A stretch of 16,812 nucleotides of DNA from JANMDR01 sp031376425 (GTDB lineage Bacteria > Pseudomonadota > Gammaproteobacteria > Burkholderiales > Usitatibacteraceae): the NCBI GenBank assembly GCA_031376425.1, contig JANMDR010000106.1, positions 1 through 16,812 of the forward strand. Direction: 5' to 3'. Below are positions 7,550 through 15,397 of this stretch, in pieces. The notes beneath the pieces are model-generated. The model saw nothing but the letters and a program-made list of their open reading frames with translations, had not been told where the DNA came from and searched no databases. Numbering within the stretch: the first letter of the stretch is position 1; each line of letters begins with the position of its first letter. The position numbers and the translations under genes are program-made.

Positions 7550-9433
7550 ATGAATAAATACCCAGCTTGGAAATATGTAATTATCGTTGTTGCCCTTGTA
7601 GCGGCCTTGCTCTACACCTTACCTAATCTTTTTGGAGAATCGCCTGCCATTCAGGTTTCTGGATTGCGCACCGTTAAAGCCGATGCTTCCACCCAAACCT
7701 TGGTTGAAGAAGCCCTAAAGACAGCCAATGTGGCGCATACGGGAATTGTGCTTGACGGCGAAAATTTGAAACTCAGTTTTGCAAAAACGGACGATCAAAT
7801 TAAGGCTCGCGACGTCATTGCCGCCAAGTTGGGCACTACCTATATTGTGGCCTTAAATGCGCTGTCTAACTCGCCAAAATGGTTGGCCGCTTTCGGTGCC
7901 AAGCCGATGAATTTAGGGTTGGATTTAAGAGGTGGCGTGCATTTTCTAATGGAAGTCGATATGAAATTTGCGATTGATCGTGCCATTGATCGGTATCGCG
8001 ATGAGGCGCGTGGTTTGTTGCGCGAAAAGAAAATTTACTACAGCGGTTTGGGTCGCGAAGGCGAGCGCATCGTTATCCGTTTTAAAGAAAAGCCAGCGTT
8101 TACATCCGCAAAAAAAGAACTTGAAAATAGCTATTCGGAATTATTAATTCGCGATTCGCAAGCGGGTGAAGAATCAGTGCTCACCTTGACGATGAAGCCC
8201 GAAACGGTGATTAAATTGCGCGATTCAGCCATCGAGCAGAATATCTCCGCCTTGCGCAAGCGCGTAAATGAATTAGGTGTATCTGAGCCCATTATTCAAA
8301 AACAGGGCGCTGATCGTATCGTGGTGCAGTTGGCTGGCGTGCAAGACCCAACGCGTGCCAAAGATGTTATTGGCCGTACTGCAACCTTAGAAATGCGTCT
8401 TGTAGCCGAAGAAGCTGCTGACAGCCAAGATCAAATGGCCTTTGAGCGCTATCGCAATGAGCCAGCACCTTTCGGAACGGAAAAAATGCTTGATGGTTCC
8501 GGTCGCGTTGTGTTGGTTAAGAAGTCGCTCGTGCTCACTGGCGACAAAGTAACCGATGCACAACCCGGCTTTGAGCAACAAGGCGGCGGCGGTTCTATCG
8601 TAAACGTGACCTTGGATGCGGTGGGCGGCAGGATGATGACGCAGACCACCCGCGAAAACGTGCGCAAGCGTATGGCGATGATCATGATAGAGAAGGGCGT
8701 GCCCGAAGTATTGTCATGGCCCAATATTAATAGCGAATTTGGTAGCCGCTTTTATATTTCTGGCATGGCTAATCCGGTGGAAGCGCGCAACTTAGCGCTG
8801 CTGTTGCGTGCCGGAGCATTGGCGGCACCGATGGAGTTTGTTGAAGAGCGCACCATCGGCCCAAGCTTGGGTGCTGAGAATATTGAAAAAGGTAAGAACT
8901 CACTGCTGGTTGGTTTTGCCTTGATTACCATATTCATGATTGCCTACTACATGCTTTTCGGCGTAATTTCGGTTACTGCACTAGCTTGTAACTTGCTGTT
9001 TTTAATTGCTTTATTGTCAACCATGCAGGCGACCTTAACCTTGCCCGGTATCGCCGCGATTGCCTTGGCTTTAGGTATGGCGATTGACGCGAACGTGCTG
9101 ATTAACGAGCGTATTCGCGAAGAACTGCGGCTTGGTATGAGCCCGCAAATGGCAATTCAAACCGGCTATGACCGCGCTTTTGATACGATTTTGGATTCCA
9201 ACATCACCACACTCATCGCCGGTTTGGCACTATTAATTTGGGGTTCCGGTGCGGTACGTGGGTTTGCGATAGTGCACTGTTTGGGCATCGTCACATCAAT
9301 ATTTAGCGCGGTAATGGTATCCCGTGGCTTAGTTAATTTGATTTACGGCGGCAGAAAGGTAAGTAAACTTTCTATCGGTAATGTGAACTGGGCAGGACCG
9401 GTAAAAGCAGAGCCTGCTGCACCCGCAGTTTAA
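7550..9433 (+). CDS. secD: Protein translocase subunit SecD
   Basis: RND-related membrane protein that with SecF uses the proton gradient to help pull exported proteins across the inner membrane. The 627 residues (E. coli 615) include an N-terminal transmembrane helix at about 10-27, a large periplasmic domain starting with the LGLDLRGG motif (122-129), the second periplasmic half (IEQNISALRKRVNELGVSEP, VVQLAGVQDP), and five C-terminal transmembrane helices from about 450. The conserved LGMAIDANVLINERIREEL lies near 508-526, with Asp513 as the expected proton-relay residue. The start is the ATG at 7550 with only a weak GAG ribosome site. It is followed by an 85-bp gap containing a hairpin and then secF. 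Confidence 0.96.
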   Translation: MNKYPAWKYVIIVVALVAALLYTLPNLFGESPAIQVSGLRTVKADASTQTLVEEALKTANVAHTGIVLDGENLKLSFAKTDDQIKARDVIAAKLGTTYIVALNALSNSPKWLAAFGAKPMNLGLDLRGGVHFLMEVDMKFAIDRAIDRYRDEARGLLREKKIYYSGLGREGERIVIRFKEKPAFTSAKKELENSYSELLIRDSQAGEESVLTLTMKPETVIKLRDSAIEQNISALRKRVNELGVSEPIIQKQGADRIVVQLAGVQDPTRAKDVIGRTATLEMRLVAEEAADSQDQMAFERYRNEPAPFGTEKMLDGSGRVVLVKKSLVLTGDKVTDAQPGFEQQGGGGSIVNVTLDAVGGRMMTQTTRENVRKRMAMIMIEKGVPEVLSWPNINSEFGSRFYISGMANPVEARNLALLLRAGALAAPMEFVEERTIGPSLGAENIEKGKNSLLVGFALITIFMIAYYMLFGVISVTALACNLLFLIALLSTMQATLTLPGIAAIALALGMAIDANVLINERIREELRLGMSPQMAIQTGYDRAFDTILDSNITTLIAGLALLIWGSGAVRGFAIVHCLGIVTSIFSAVMVSRGLVNLIYGGRKVSKLSIGNVNWAGPVKAEPAAPAV

Positions 9434-9444
9434 TCTTTAGGATG

Positions 9445-9477
9445 CTTGAAAATGCCCTAGTATAGGGCGTTTTCAAG
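9445..9477 (+). terminator. 15-bp intercistronic hairpin between secD and secF (no U-tract)
   Basis: CTTGAAAATGCCCTA (9445-9459) pairs with TAGGGCGTTTTCAAG (9463-9477) across a 3-nt GTA loop: 15 base pairs with one G-U wobble. No run of T follows, so it is a poor intrinsic terminator as written. It may weaken read-through or protect mRNA ends, setting the SecD to SecF ratio. The stem is nearly symmetric, so it would form in RNA from either strand. Confidence 0.55.
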
Positions 9478-9518
9478 AGTTAGTAGTTTGCCGAAATCAA
9501 TTTTGTAGGAGCAACATC

Positions 9519-10520
9519 ATGGAATTTTTTAGAATTAAAAAAGCTATTCCCTTTATGCGCCATGCCTTGGTGTTTAATATCATTTCGGGCGTCACGTTTT
9601 TACTCGCCGTGTTTTTTTTGGTAACCAAAGGGCTTCATCTTTCTATTGAATTTACCGGTGGCACGGTAATTGAAGCGCCATTCAAGCAAGCCGTTGATTT
9701 GGGGCCGATTCGTACCGCCATCAGCGCTGCTGGTTTTAAGGATGCAACAGTCACTACCTTCGGTAGTGCGAAAGACGTACAAATTCGCCTACCACTGGTA
9801 ATTAAAGAAGGTGGCAATCAAAATGCGGCGATGGAAGAACAGAAGAAATCCATACTCGCCACTTTATTGCCCCTAGGTTTGGATTACGACGAAAAAGCGA
9901 TTGCCGCTAATGCCGCAGCCAATAAAATGAAAGTTGAGTTTGTTGGTTCGCAAGTAGGTAAAGAGTTGGCCACTGACGGTGCCATGGCATTGTTATTTGT
10001 CTGTATCGGCATCATGGCCTACTTGGCAATGCGCTTCGAATGGCGTTTTGCCGTGGCAACTATTATTGCTAACTTGCATGGCGTGATTATTATTTTAGGA
10101 TTCTTTGCGTTCTTTCAGTGGGAATTCTCCTTACCGGTGTTAGCGGCAGTATTGGCAATTTTGGGTTATTCGGTGAACGAATCGGTGGTGGTGTTTGATC
10201 GGGCTAGAGAAAATTTCCGCAAAATGCGCAAAGCCACGACCGAAGAAGTGTTTGACTCAGCCATTACCTCCACCATCTCCCGTACCATCATTACGCACGG
10301 CACCACACAGTTAATGGTGCTTGCCATGCTGTTTTTGGGCGGCCCAACGCTCTACTATTTTGCCTTGGCGCTTACTATTGGTATTTGCTTTGGTATTTAT
10401 TCATCGGTATTGGTAGCCTGTCCCTTAGCAAAATATCTTGGCGCATCGCGCGAAAACTTTGTGAAGGTTGAAAAAGCACCACCAAAACCGGATGCTATTG
10501 TTATTTCTGCTGGACAATAA
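9519..10520 (+). CDS. secF: Protein translocase subunit SecF
   Basis: Partner of SecD in the Sec accessory complex. The 333 residues have an N-terminal transmembrane helix at about 17-36, the periplasmic LSIEFTGGTVIEA motif just after it, a periplasmic domain, and five C-terminal helices. The conserved GYSVNESVVVFDRARENFRK motif is near 218-237; the acidic residue after the Asn is Glu (NES), where E. coli has Asp (NDT). The ATG at 9519 has a strong TAGGAG ribosome site 7 nt upstream, so secF is translated independently of secD. The last codons and the stop lie in the first unit of a 15-bp tandem repeat. Confidence 0.96.
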   Translation: MEFFRIKKAIPFMRHALVFNIISGVTFLLAVFFLVTKGLHLSIEFTGGTVIEAPFKQAVDLGPIRTAISAAGFKDATVTTFGSAKDVQIRLPLVIKEGGNQNAAMEEQKKSILATLLPLGLDYDEKAIAANAAANKMKVEFVGSQVGKELATDGAMALLFVCIGIMAYLAMRFEWRFAVATIIANLHGVIIILGFFAFFQWEFSLPVLAAVLAILGYSVNESVVVFDRARENFRKMRKATTEEVFDSAITSTISRTIITHGTTQLMVLAMLFLGGPTLYYFALALTIGICFGIYSSVLVACPLAKYLGASRENFVKVEKAPPKPDAIVISAGQ

Positions 10521-10568
10521 GCAGCTGGACAATAAGCAGCTGGACAACAAGCTGCCAGACAATAAACT
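10509..10568 (+). repeat. 15-bp tandem repeat, about 4 units, spanning the secF stop
   Basis: Units are GCTGGACAATAAGCA (10509-10523), an identical copy (10524-10538), GCTGGACAACAAGCT (10539-10553) and GCCAGACAATAAACT (10554-10568), so the array decays toward its 3' end. The period is a multiple of three and unit 1 carries the secF stop, so units 2 and 4 repeat TAA in the same frame. It fills nearly all the secF to DedA gap and looks like replication-slippage expansion of the gene end. Confidence 0.85.
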
Positions 10569-10579
10569 GATTACTTGAT

Positions 10580-11248
10580 ATGGAATTGTTAGCCTCGCTG
10601 CTTGATTTAATCATTCATCTTGACCTGCATTTAGCCGAAGTAGTTCGCGCTCACGGTTCACTTATTTATGTAGTGCTGTTTGCGATTGTGTTTGCGGAAA
10701 CGGGATTAGTCGTCATGCCGTTTCTGCCCGGCGATTCCATGCTATTTATTGCTGGCTCGCTTGCTGCTGTTGCGGCACCGGGTGATATGAATGTGCATAT
10801 TGTTGTGGCCACACTAATTATTGCGGGCTTTGCGGGCAATATGGTGAATTACTTCGTGGGTCGCTACTTTGGTAAACGCCTGTTTGTAAATCCGGAAGCC
10901 CGATTCTTCAAACCGCAAACCTTAGAAAAAACTCACGAATTCTATGAAAAGTGGGGCGGCATCGCCGTGATCATGGCGCGCTTCGCCCCGTTTTTACGCA
11001 CCTTCATTCCCTTTGTTGCCGGCATGGGCGAAATGGGACGGCGTAAATTTACGCTCTACAGCGCAATTGGCAGCGTGCTCTGGGTGGCATCTCTGGTATA
11101 CCTTGGCTATGTATTCGGTAATGTGCCGTGGATTAAGAAAAATATTGGTATTTTAGCGATTAGCATTGTAGTGCTTAGCCTGTTGCCAATAGTCTATGGT
11201 GTCGCGAAAGCACATTTCGATAAACGGCGACTAGTGGTAAAATCTTGA
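10580..11248 (+). CDS. DedA-family inner-membrane protein (VTT domain)
   Basis: A 222-residue polytopic protein of the DedA/Tvp38/VTT family. Members such as E. coli YqjA and YghB are tied to proton-driven membrane homeostasis, and some move lipid carriers. The residues reported as essential in YqjA (E39, D51, R130, R136) have counterparts at E40 (FAETGLVVMPFLPGD), D52, R134 and R140 (MARFAPFLRTFIPFVAGMG). Re-entrant and transmembrane segments are seen at about 27-62, 73-95, 145-168 and 180-200. The C-terminal tail is basic (HFDKRR). The closest E. coli type appears to be YqjA/YghB, but I do not assign an ortholog. It follows secF after the repeat array and precedes a VOC gene by 31 bp. Confidence 0.9.
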   Translation: MELLASLLDLIIHLDLHLAEVVRAHGSLIYVVLFAIVFAETGLVVMPFLPGDSMLFIAGSLAAVAAPGDMNVHIVVATLIIAGFAGNMVNYFVGRYFGKRLFVNPEARFFKPQTLEKTHEFYEKWGGIAVIMARFAPFLRTFIPFVAGMGEMGRRKFTLYSAIGSVLWVASLVYLGYVFGNVPWIKKNIGILAISIVVLSLLPIVYGVAKAHFDKRRLVVKS

Positions 11249-11279
11249 CGAATATTTTTTTCTTTGAAAGGATCTAACC

Positions 11280-11672
11280 ATGTTCGCCTACGCCACAATC
11301 GGTACTAATGATTTCGATAAATCCGCTCAGTTTTTTGATGCAGTTATGGCGGCACTCGGTTATAAACGCACGCATGATTACTCAGAAGGTGGCTGGCTGG
11401 GTTATGGTGAGCATGCCGAATCCGCTATGAGCCTTTGGTTATGCAAGCCATTTAACCAAGAACCAGCTAGCGTTGGCAATGGCTGTATGTTGGGTTTCCA
11501 AGCAGATACCCGCGCAAAAGTGGATGCGTTCCACGCTGCAGCACTCGCTAATGGCGGCACCAGTGAAGGCGCGCCAGGCTTGCGCGATGCCTACGGCCCC
11601 AATATGTATATCGCCTATGTGCGCGATCCACAGGGCAATAAATTTTCAGCGCTTTGTAGGGCGGCGGAATAA
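11280..11672 (+). CDS. VOC (glyoxalase/bleomycin-resistance fold) family protein
   Basis: A single-domain protein of 130 residues with the vicinal-oxygen-chelate fold. MFAYATIGTNDFDKSAQFFDAVMAALGY is the typical first beta-alpha unit, and the C-terminal unit ends YVRDPQGNKFSALCR with the usual DP.GN turn. Many proteins of this subgroup lack an established substrate, and the canonical metal ligands are not clearly conserved, so no reaction is assigned. The start has a good GAAAGGA ribosome site. It is the last plus-strand gene of the tgt-sec-DedA group. Confidence 0.85.
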   Translation: MFAYATIGTNDFDKSAQFFDAVMAALGYKRTHDYSEGGWLGYGEHAESAMSLWLCKPFNQEPASVGNGCMLGFQADTRAKVDAFHAAALANGGTSEGAPGLRDAYGPNMYIAYVRDPQGNKFSALCRAAE

Positions 11673-11720
11673 TTTAATAGTGGTGGGCTGTACGTGGTAA
11701 CCGCAAGGGCACAAACCCAT

Positions 11721-11825
11721 GTAGGGGCGCATTGCATGCGCCCAAGTGGCGAAAAAGCGGATAGTCCACCTTAGAATGGAATTCGTGGTGATCTAGCGGT
11801 TTGGGCGTAGGCAACAAGCCCCTAC
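11721..11825. mobile_element. MITE-like palindromic element, about 105 bp
   Basis: The outer ends are GTAGGGGC (11721-11728) and its exact inverse GCCCCTAC (11818-11825). The 23-bp ends (11721-11743 and 11803-11825) match as an inverted repeat at 18 of 23 positions. The left end also folds by itself: GGGCGCA (11725-11731) and TGCGCCC (11737-11743) around a 5-nt loop. From memory, GTAGGGGCG-type ends of this kind recur in many bacterial genomes as small non-coding repeats. There is no coding capacity and no obvious target duplication. It sits between the VOC gene and the 3' end of the secreted-protein gene. Confidence 0.65.
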
Positions 11826-11839
11826 GAGTTTAATGCAGT

Positions 11840-12649
11840 TCATCGGGTCGTCGCACTTTTTGCGGGATTCCACGCCATTTTAAAATCACCGCAAACCAGA
11901 AATTTACCATCCACCAACATATCTTGGCTGTAAGCTGTCGAGCTGGTGCTGGCGAGGCTGCCGCCCCCAAACGTAAACTCTCCAAGCAAATTGCCGCTTT
12001 CAGTCGCGTCGAAGACAAGCTTAGGTGTCACAGCATAACCGCTCAGATTCTTGACACTAATGGTGTAGACGCATCGTCCGCCAACCATTTGGTTTGCACT
12101 TGATCCGCTGATCACGATTTCATTGAACCGTATTGGTAAAGTTGTAGTACCTGCAACAGTATTGGCGGCACCAAAAATCTGCTTATCCATGAGTTTGGTA
12201 AATGATGGATACAAGGTTGGGTTGGACGATGAGAATTGCATCTCGACAAATTTTTCGGTGTATACATTTAAGGTAAATGTTCCTATTGGCGACACCGATT
12301 TTGAGGAGCCGTCCCAAGGCTTTCCGAGTGCAGTACCACCCGTCACCTGATAGAGATCGCCTCTGCAATAGTTGACGTAAATCGTGCAGCCTGACGCTAC
12401 GTACCAAATCGGCTTCTTCGTACTATCATAAGTGTAAACGACGACAAATAGTGTCCCGCCTTGCCCAACAATTGATGCGCCCCACCCAGATTCAGTCGGT
12501 ACCCACCACATGCCGTTTAGCTGGGAACTAGTCAGATCGTTAAGATCAAACGCTTTAGCTGGCACTGCATGGAAAGCGGCTATCAATATGACTGCCGCGA
12601 TAGAAATCATCTTCTTTTTGCGAATCAAAAGCGTTTGAACCAAGCTCAT
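11840..12649 (-). CDS. Secreted protein of unknown function
   Basis: A 269-residue protein I do not recognise. Residues 1-33 are a clear Sec signal peptide: basic RKKK (10-13), hydrophobic MISIAAVILIAAFHAV, and cleavage likely after AKA (31-33). Two beta-rich parts follow. Residues about 46-150 begin GMWWVPTESGWGASIVGQGG, then LFVVVYTYD and PIWYVASG; this pattern (WW.P..SGWG ... YD....P.WYV) is one I associate with other secreted proteobacterial proteins. Residues about 165-265 look like an Ig-type sandwich (IVISGSSA, CVYTISVKN). Four cysteines in the mature part could form two disulphides. The ATG at 12649 is supported by an AAGGA ribosome site about 6 nt upstream and by the signal peptide. 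The gap upstream is very A/T-rich and may hold its own promoter. Confidence 0.8.
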   Translation of the reverse strand: MSLVQTLLIRKKKMISIAAVILIAAFHAVPAKAFDLNDLTSSQLNGMWWVPTESGWGASIVGQGGTLFVVVYTYDSTKKPIWYVASGCTIYVNYCRGDLYQVTGGTALGKPWDGSSKSVSPIGTFTLNVYTEKFVEMQFSSSNPTLYPSFTKLMDKQIFGAANTVAGTTTLPIRFNEIVISGSSANQMVGGRCVYTISVKNLSGYAVTPKLVFDATESGNLLGEFTFGGGSLASTSSTAYSQDMLVDGKFLVCGDFKMAWNPAKSATTR

Positions 12650-12716
12650 GGTGTTCCTTAATTTAAAATTATTTATATGCTTAAGATTCTTATAAATAGG
12701 GCACCTACAGACTATC

Positions 12717-13142
12717 TTATTTCGTCGCGCGCCAAATTTCCTGCACCCCAGGCGACGAATATTTCGAATAAAAAATCGACGCCATAAAAAACACACTCGA
12801 AAGTAGCACTTCGCCTAGCGCTAGTTGCGCTGACAATCCCGTGTCTGAATAGGCACGTACTACCCCTTCGGTGAAGTAAATCAGCATAAACATGCTGCTC
12901 CATTGAAACGTATAACGCTTGCCGCGCAGAATGCCGAATAGAGGTAGCAGCAGCGGTAGAACCTTTAGAATCAACAGCGAGCCGCCGGGTTTTAAGGGCG
13001 CTAATTTGCCCTCCCAAGCGATGCATAAGGTGATGAGCGCGATCAACGACACCACGCATATTTGTTGCAGCACCATTAACCCTTGCGGCGTCGCACACTT
13101 TTTACCGAAGGGTGAGAGTACGAACGGTTTTTTCGCCTTCAT
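12717..13142 (-). CDS. DUF2069 domain inner-membrane protein
   Basis: A 141-residue protein with four predicted transmembrane helices (about 24-43, 55-73, 80-98 and 106-126), matching the small uncharacterised DUF2069 family. Family features include WEGKLAPLKPGG between helices 1 and 2 and the LRGKRYTFQWSSM loop. No catalytic residues are evident. Its ATG overlaps the wrbA stop as ATGA (13142-13139), so the two are almost certainly translationally coupled. The wrbA-DUF2069 pairing is one I recall from other betaproteobacteria. Confidence 0.85.
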   Translation of the reverse strand: MKAKKPFVLSPFGKKCATPQGLMVLQQICVVSLIALITLCIAWEGKLAPLKPGGSLLILKVLPLLLPLFGILRGKRYTFQWSSMFMLIYFTEGVVRAYSDTGLSAQLALGEVLLSSVFFMASIFYSKYSSPGVQEIWRATK

Positions 13143-13750
13143 AGCACGCCGCCGGTTTGCAATGCGCTTGCCATTTCGGCTAAGCGCTTGCCTTGTGCAA
13201 AAGCGATGGTTTTTTCATCCTCCGTAAGATTGGGATTCTTGCCACCGTGACCAGAAACATGGCTGGCACCATAGGGCGTGCCACCACCCGTGGTGCTATT
13301 TAATGCGGGCACTTTACTATACGGTACGCCGACAATCACCATACCGTGATGGAGCAAGGGCACAATCATGCTCAATAACGTAGCTTCGTTGCCCCCGTGC
13401 TGGCTGCTAGAGGCCGTAAAAACGGTTGCAGGCTTGTTGGTGAGCGTGCCCTGCATCCATTCGCCGCCGAGGCCGTCTAGCCAGTATTTAACCGGTGCAG
13501 CCATATTGCCAAAGCGGGTGGGGGAGCCGAGCGCTACGCCAATGCATTCGCGTAAGTCGATGGCTTCAATATAGGGTGGACCAGCGGCAGGAATTTCTGG
13601 TGCCGTAGCCTCGATAACGGTGGATACTTTTGGCACGGTGCGCACCCGCGCACTCATGCCCGTAACGCTTTCAACCCCGCGTGCGATATGGTTAGCCAGT
13701 TGCGCTACGGAACCCGATTGCGAATAATATAAAACTAATATTTCAGCCAT
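13139..13750 (-). CDS. wrbA: NAD(P)H:quinone oxidoreductase, WrbA type (flavodoxin-like)
   Basis: FMN-dependent two-electron quinone reductase, thought to protect against quinone redox cycling. The 203-residue protein has a flavodoxin fold. The phosphate-binding loop SQSGSVAQLA is at about 10-19. FMN and quinone site motifs are GSPTRFGNM (75-83), LDGLGGEW, TASSSQHGGNEAT, the HHGM (134-137) typical of WrbA, and GGGTPYGASHVSG. Length and motif order match WrbA. The start MAEILVLYYS is the natural family start; only a weak GAG ribosome site precedes it. A TATAAT box lies about 52 bp upstream. It overlaps the DUF2069 gene and is divergent from yihY. Confidence 0.92.
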   Translation of the reverse strand: MAEILVLYYSQSGSVAQLANHIARGVESVTGMSARVRTVPKVSTVIEATAPEIPAAGPPYIEAIDLRECIGVALGSPTRFGNMAAPVKYWLDGLGGEWMQGTLTNKPATVFTASSSQHGGNEATLLSMIVPLLHHGMVIVGVPYSKVPALNSTTGGGTPYGASHVSGHGGKNPNLTEDEKTIAFAQGKRLAEMASALQTGGVL

Positions 13751-13801
13751 TTTTTGCTCGAATAAAATGCGCCGTTTAATATATAACAGCGGATACCTAA
13801 A

Positions 13802-13807
13802 ATTATA
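13802..13807 (-). promoter_or_regulatory. Candidate -10 box for wrbA
   Basis: A perfect TATAAT on the minus strand within the 178-bp divergent gap between wrbA and yihY. The plus strand offers an overlapping TATACT (13804-13809), so the site could serve either direction. No good -35 box is apparent for either. Confidence 0.35.
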
Positions 13808-13928
13808 CTGTGTGGTGACTAGGATTCATCTAGGCAGTGGCGTAATAATTTTTGCAAGTGCACTGAGGCGAGAGGTGGGCAAGGTAAAATACTCGACCTT
13901 GCATCATAAAATACAAAGCTGAAAGCTT

Positions 13929-15239
13929 ATGTCGCTCCCTATGCCGCGCCCCCCCATTGCTCCCCATGTTTCAAAACTGCATCGCCTCACCATTCGTGAA
14001 TGGTTGCAGGTGGTGTGGCGCTACGTCCGCTATCTGGCAGCACGGCTATTGGAAGATCGGTGTTTACAAATTGCCGGTAGCTTAACGTACACCACCTTGT
14101 TGGCTTTAGTGCCCCTGTTTACGGTTGCGCTTACGGTGGTTTCTATTTTCCCGATGTTTAGCGATTTTGTGGTCAATTTTAAGGTGTTCATATTAAAGAA
14201 TATGGTGCCGGATGTATCCAGCCGCGTGATCGGCGTGTATATGCAGCAGTTTGCTGAAAATGCGGTTCGTTTAAAGTTGATCGGTTTGGTGATTATTGCC
14301 ATCACTGCCGTGGCGTTGATGTTTACCATTGATGAAGCGTTCAACACCATTTGGCGAGCAAAGCGCAAGCAAAAATGGGTAAAGCGCACCCTTACTTATT
14401 TGCTGCTCATTTTGACGGGGCCAATTTTAATCGGCTTCAGCTTATCTATCAATGCCGGTATTTTGCGTGCCGCTCATAAACTTGAGCGCGCCTTGCCATT
14501 GCTGGATGACACCTTGATGCGCTTGTTTCCTATTGTGCTCACCACTGCCGCATTATTCATGGCCTATCGCATGGTACCGCGCCGTTACGTGCCCGCACGG
14601 CACGCGCTCGTGGGTGCTACAGTGGCGGCACTCGCATTCGAAATGACTAAATACGGTTTTGTTACCTATATGACCATGTTCCCCTCGTACAGCGTTGTCT
14701 ACGGGGCGTTTGCAACCATCCCGATTTTTTTGCTGTGGATTTTTTGCTGTTGGTTAGTGGTGCTTTTAGGTGCTGAAATTGCCGCAACGATGTCGTACTT
14801 TCGCTCAGCGCGCTTGCATGAGTTAGCGGAATTTACCTATCCCGCCCATCGGCTGCGTGACGCCATCACCGTACTGTTATCAATGGAAAAATACCGTGAA
14901 GAAGCGCTATCTAAAGGCAGCAACAGTGGATACTCAGGGCAAACTTTTGAGCAAGTACGCCATCGCGCGCCCATGCCAATTGACCAAGCCGAAGATATTT
15001 TGCACAAGCTTGTTGACGCCGGTACAGTGAGCTTTGTAAACCAGCGTTATCGCTTAATTAAAACGCTGGAGCAAATTAAATTTGCTGATTTAGTAGAGCA
15101 ATTTGCGTGGGGCAGCAGGGTTGAAGCTTCTATTGAAGCATCGGTTGATGTGACCAATAATCCGCGTTTACGGGATGTGCTGGAAGGCCGCAAACGCGAT
15201 TATGCGGATCTAAGTTTGCAGGAGTTTTATCGTGGTTGA
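13929..15239 (+). CDS. yihY: YihY/BrkB-family inner-membrane protein with C-terminal cytoplasmic domain
   Basis: A 436-residue polytopic protein of the YihY/UPF0761 family, once annotated as ribonuclease BN or virulence factor BrkB; its function is not established. About six transmembrane segments lie near 52-74, 117-133, 153-173, 199-214, 226-248 and 255-280. Family motifs include LEDRCLQIAGSLTYTTLLALVP, the EAFNTIW region, YRMVPRR and FATIPIFLLWIFCCWLVVLLGAEIAA. Residues about 290-436 form a soluble domain with a winged-helix-like stretch (IDQAEDILHKLVDAGTV ... RYRLIKT), making the protein longer than E. coli YihY (about 290 residues). The start has a weak GAAAG ribosome site. Confidence 0.9.
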   Translation: MSLPMPRPPIAPHVSKLHRLTIREWLQVVWRYVRYLAARLLEDRCLQIAGSLTYTTLLALVPLFTVALTVVSIFPMFSDFVVNFKVFILKNMVPDVSSRVIGVYMQQFAENAVRLKLIGLVIIAITAVALMFTIDEAFNTIWRAKRKQKWVKRTLTYLLLILTGPILIGFSLSINAGILRAAHKLERALPLLDDTLMRLFPIVLTTAALFMAYRMVPRRYVPARHALVGATVAALAFEMTKYGFVTYMTMFPSYSVVYGAFATIPIFLLWIFCCWLVVLLGAEIAATMSYFRSARLHELAEFTYPAHRLRDAITVLLSMEKYREEALSKGSNSGYSGQTFEQVRHRAPMPIDQAEDILHKLVDAGTVSFVNQRYRLIKTLEQIKFADLVEQFAWGSRVEASIEASVDVTNNPRLRDVLEGRKRDYADLSLQEFYRG

Positions 15240-15271
15240 TGACAATAAAAACTTATTGCTGAGTCACGTAA

Positions 15272-15311
15272 ACCCGCATCCGTTTTGACGCATGGTAGTA
15301 CCCATGCGGGT
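15272..15311 (+). repeat. Overlapping inverted repeats downstream of yihY
   Basis: ACCCGCAT (15272-15279) pairs exactly with ATGCGGGT (15304-15311). The 3' arm can instead form CGCATGG (15289-15295) with CCATGCG (15302-15308) around a 6-nt loop. The two hairpins are mutually exclusive. No T-tract follows in either direction. The rest of the 158-bp gap (15240-15397) shows nothing else I can support. Confidence 0.45.
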
Positions 15312-15397
15312 GCTGATGTGTGAGCGCGGGGTAATGATCTGTGAATAGCGATTTAAAAATAAAGTGCCTAAAGATTCCCTTAATAGAGCTCCTGCAG

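Noticed and set aside
9445..9477. Classical Rho-independent terminator after secD
   Set aside because: The stem is strong but is not followed by a T-run, and secF, a necessary partner, lies downstream. It is reported as an intercistronic hairpin.
11673..11839. Complete insertion sequence or integron attachment site around the inverted ends
   Set aside because: There is no transposase or integrase frame and no target duplication; the ends and size fit only a small non-coding repeat.
12712..13098. Alternative minus-strand frame of 128 codons over the DUF2069 gene
   Set aside because: The overlapping frame encodes a recognisable four-helix DUF2069 protein coupled to wrbA; this one has no membrane pattern or family features.
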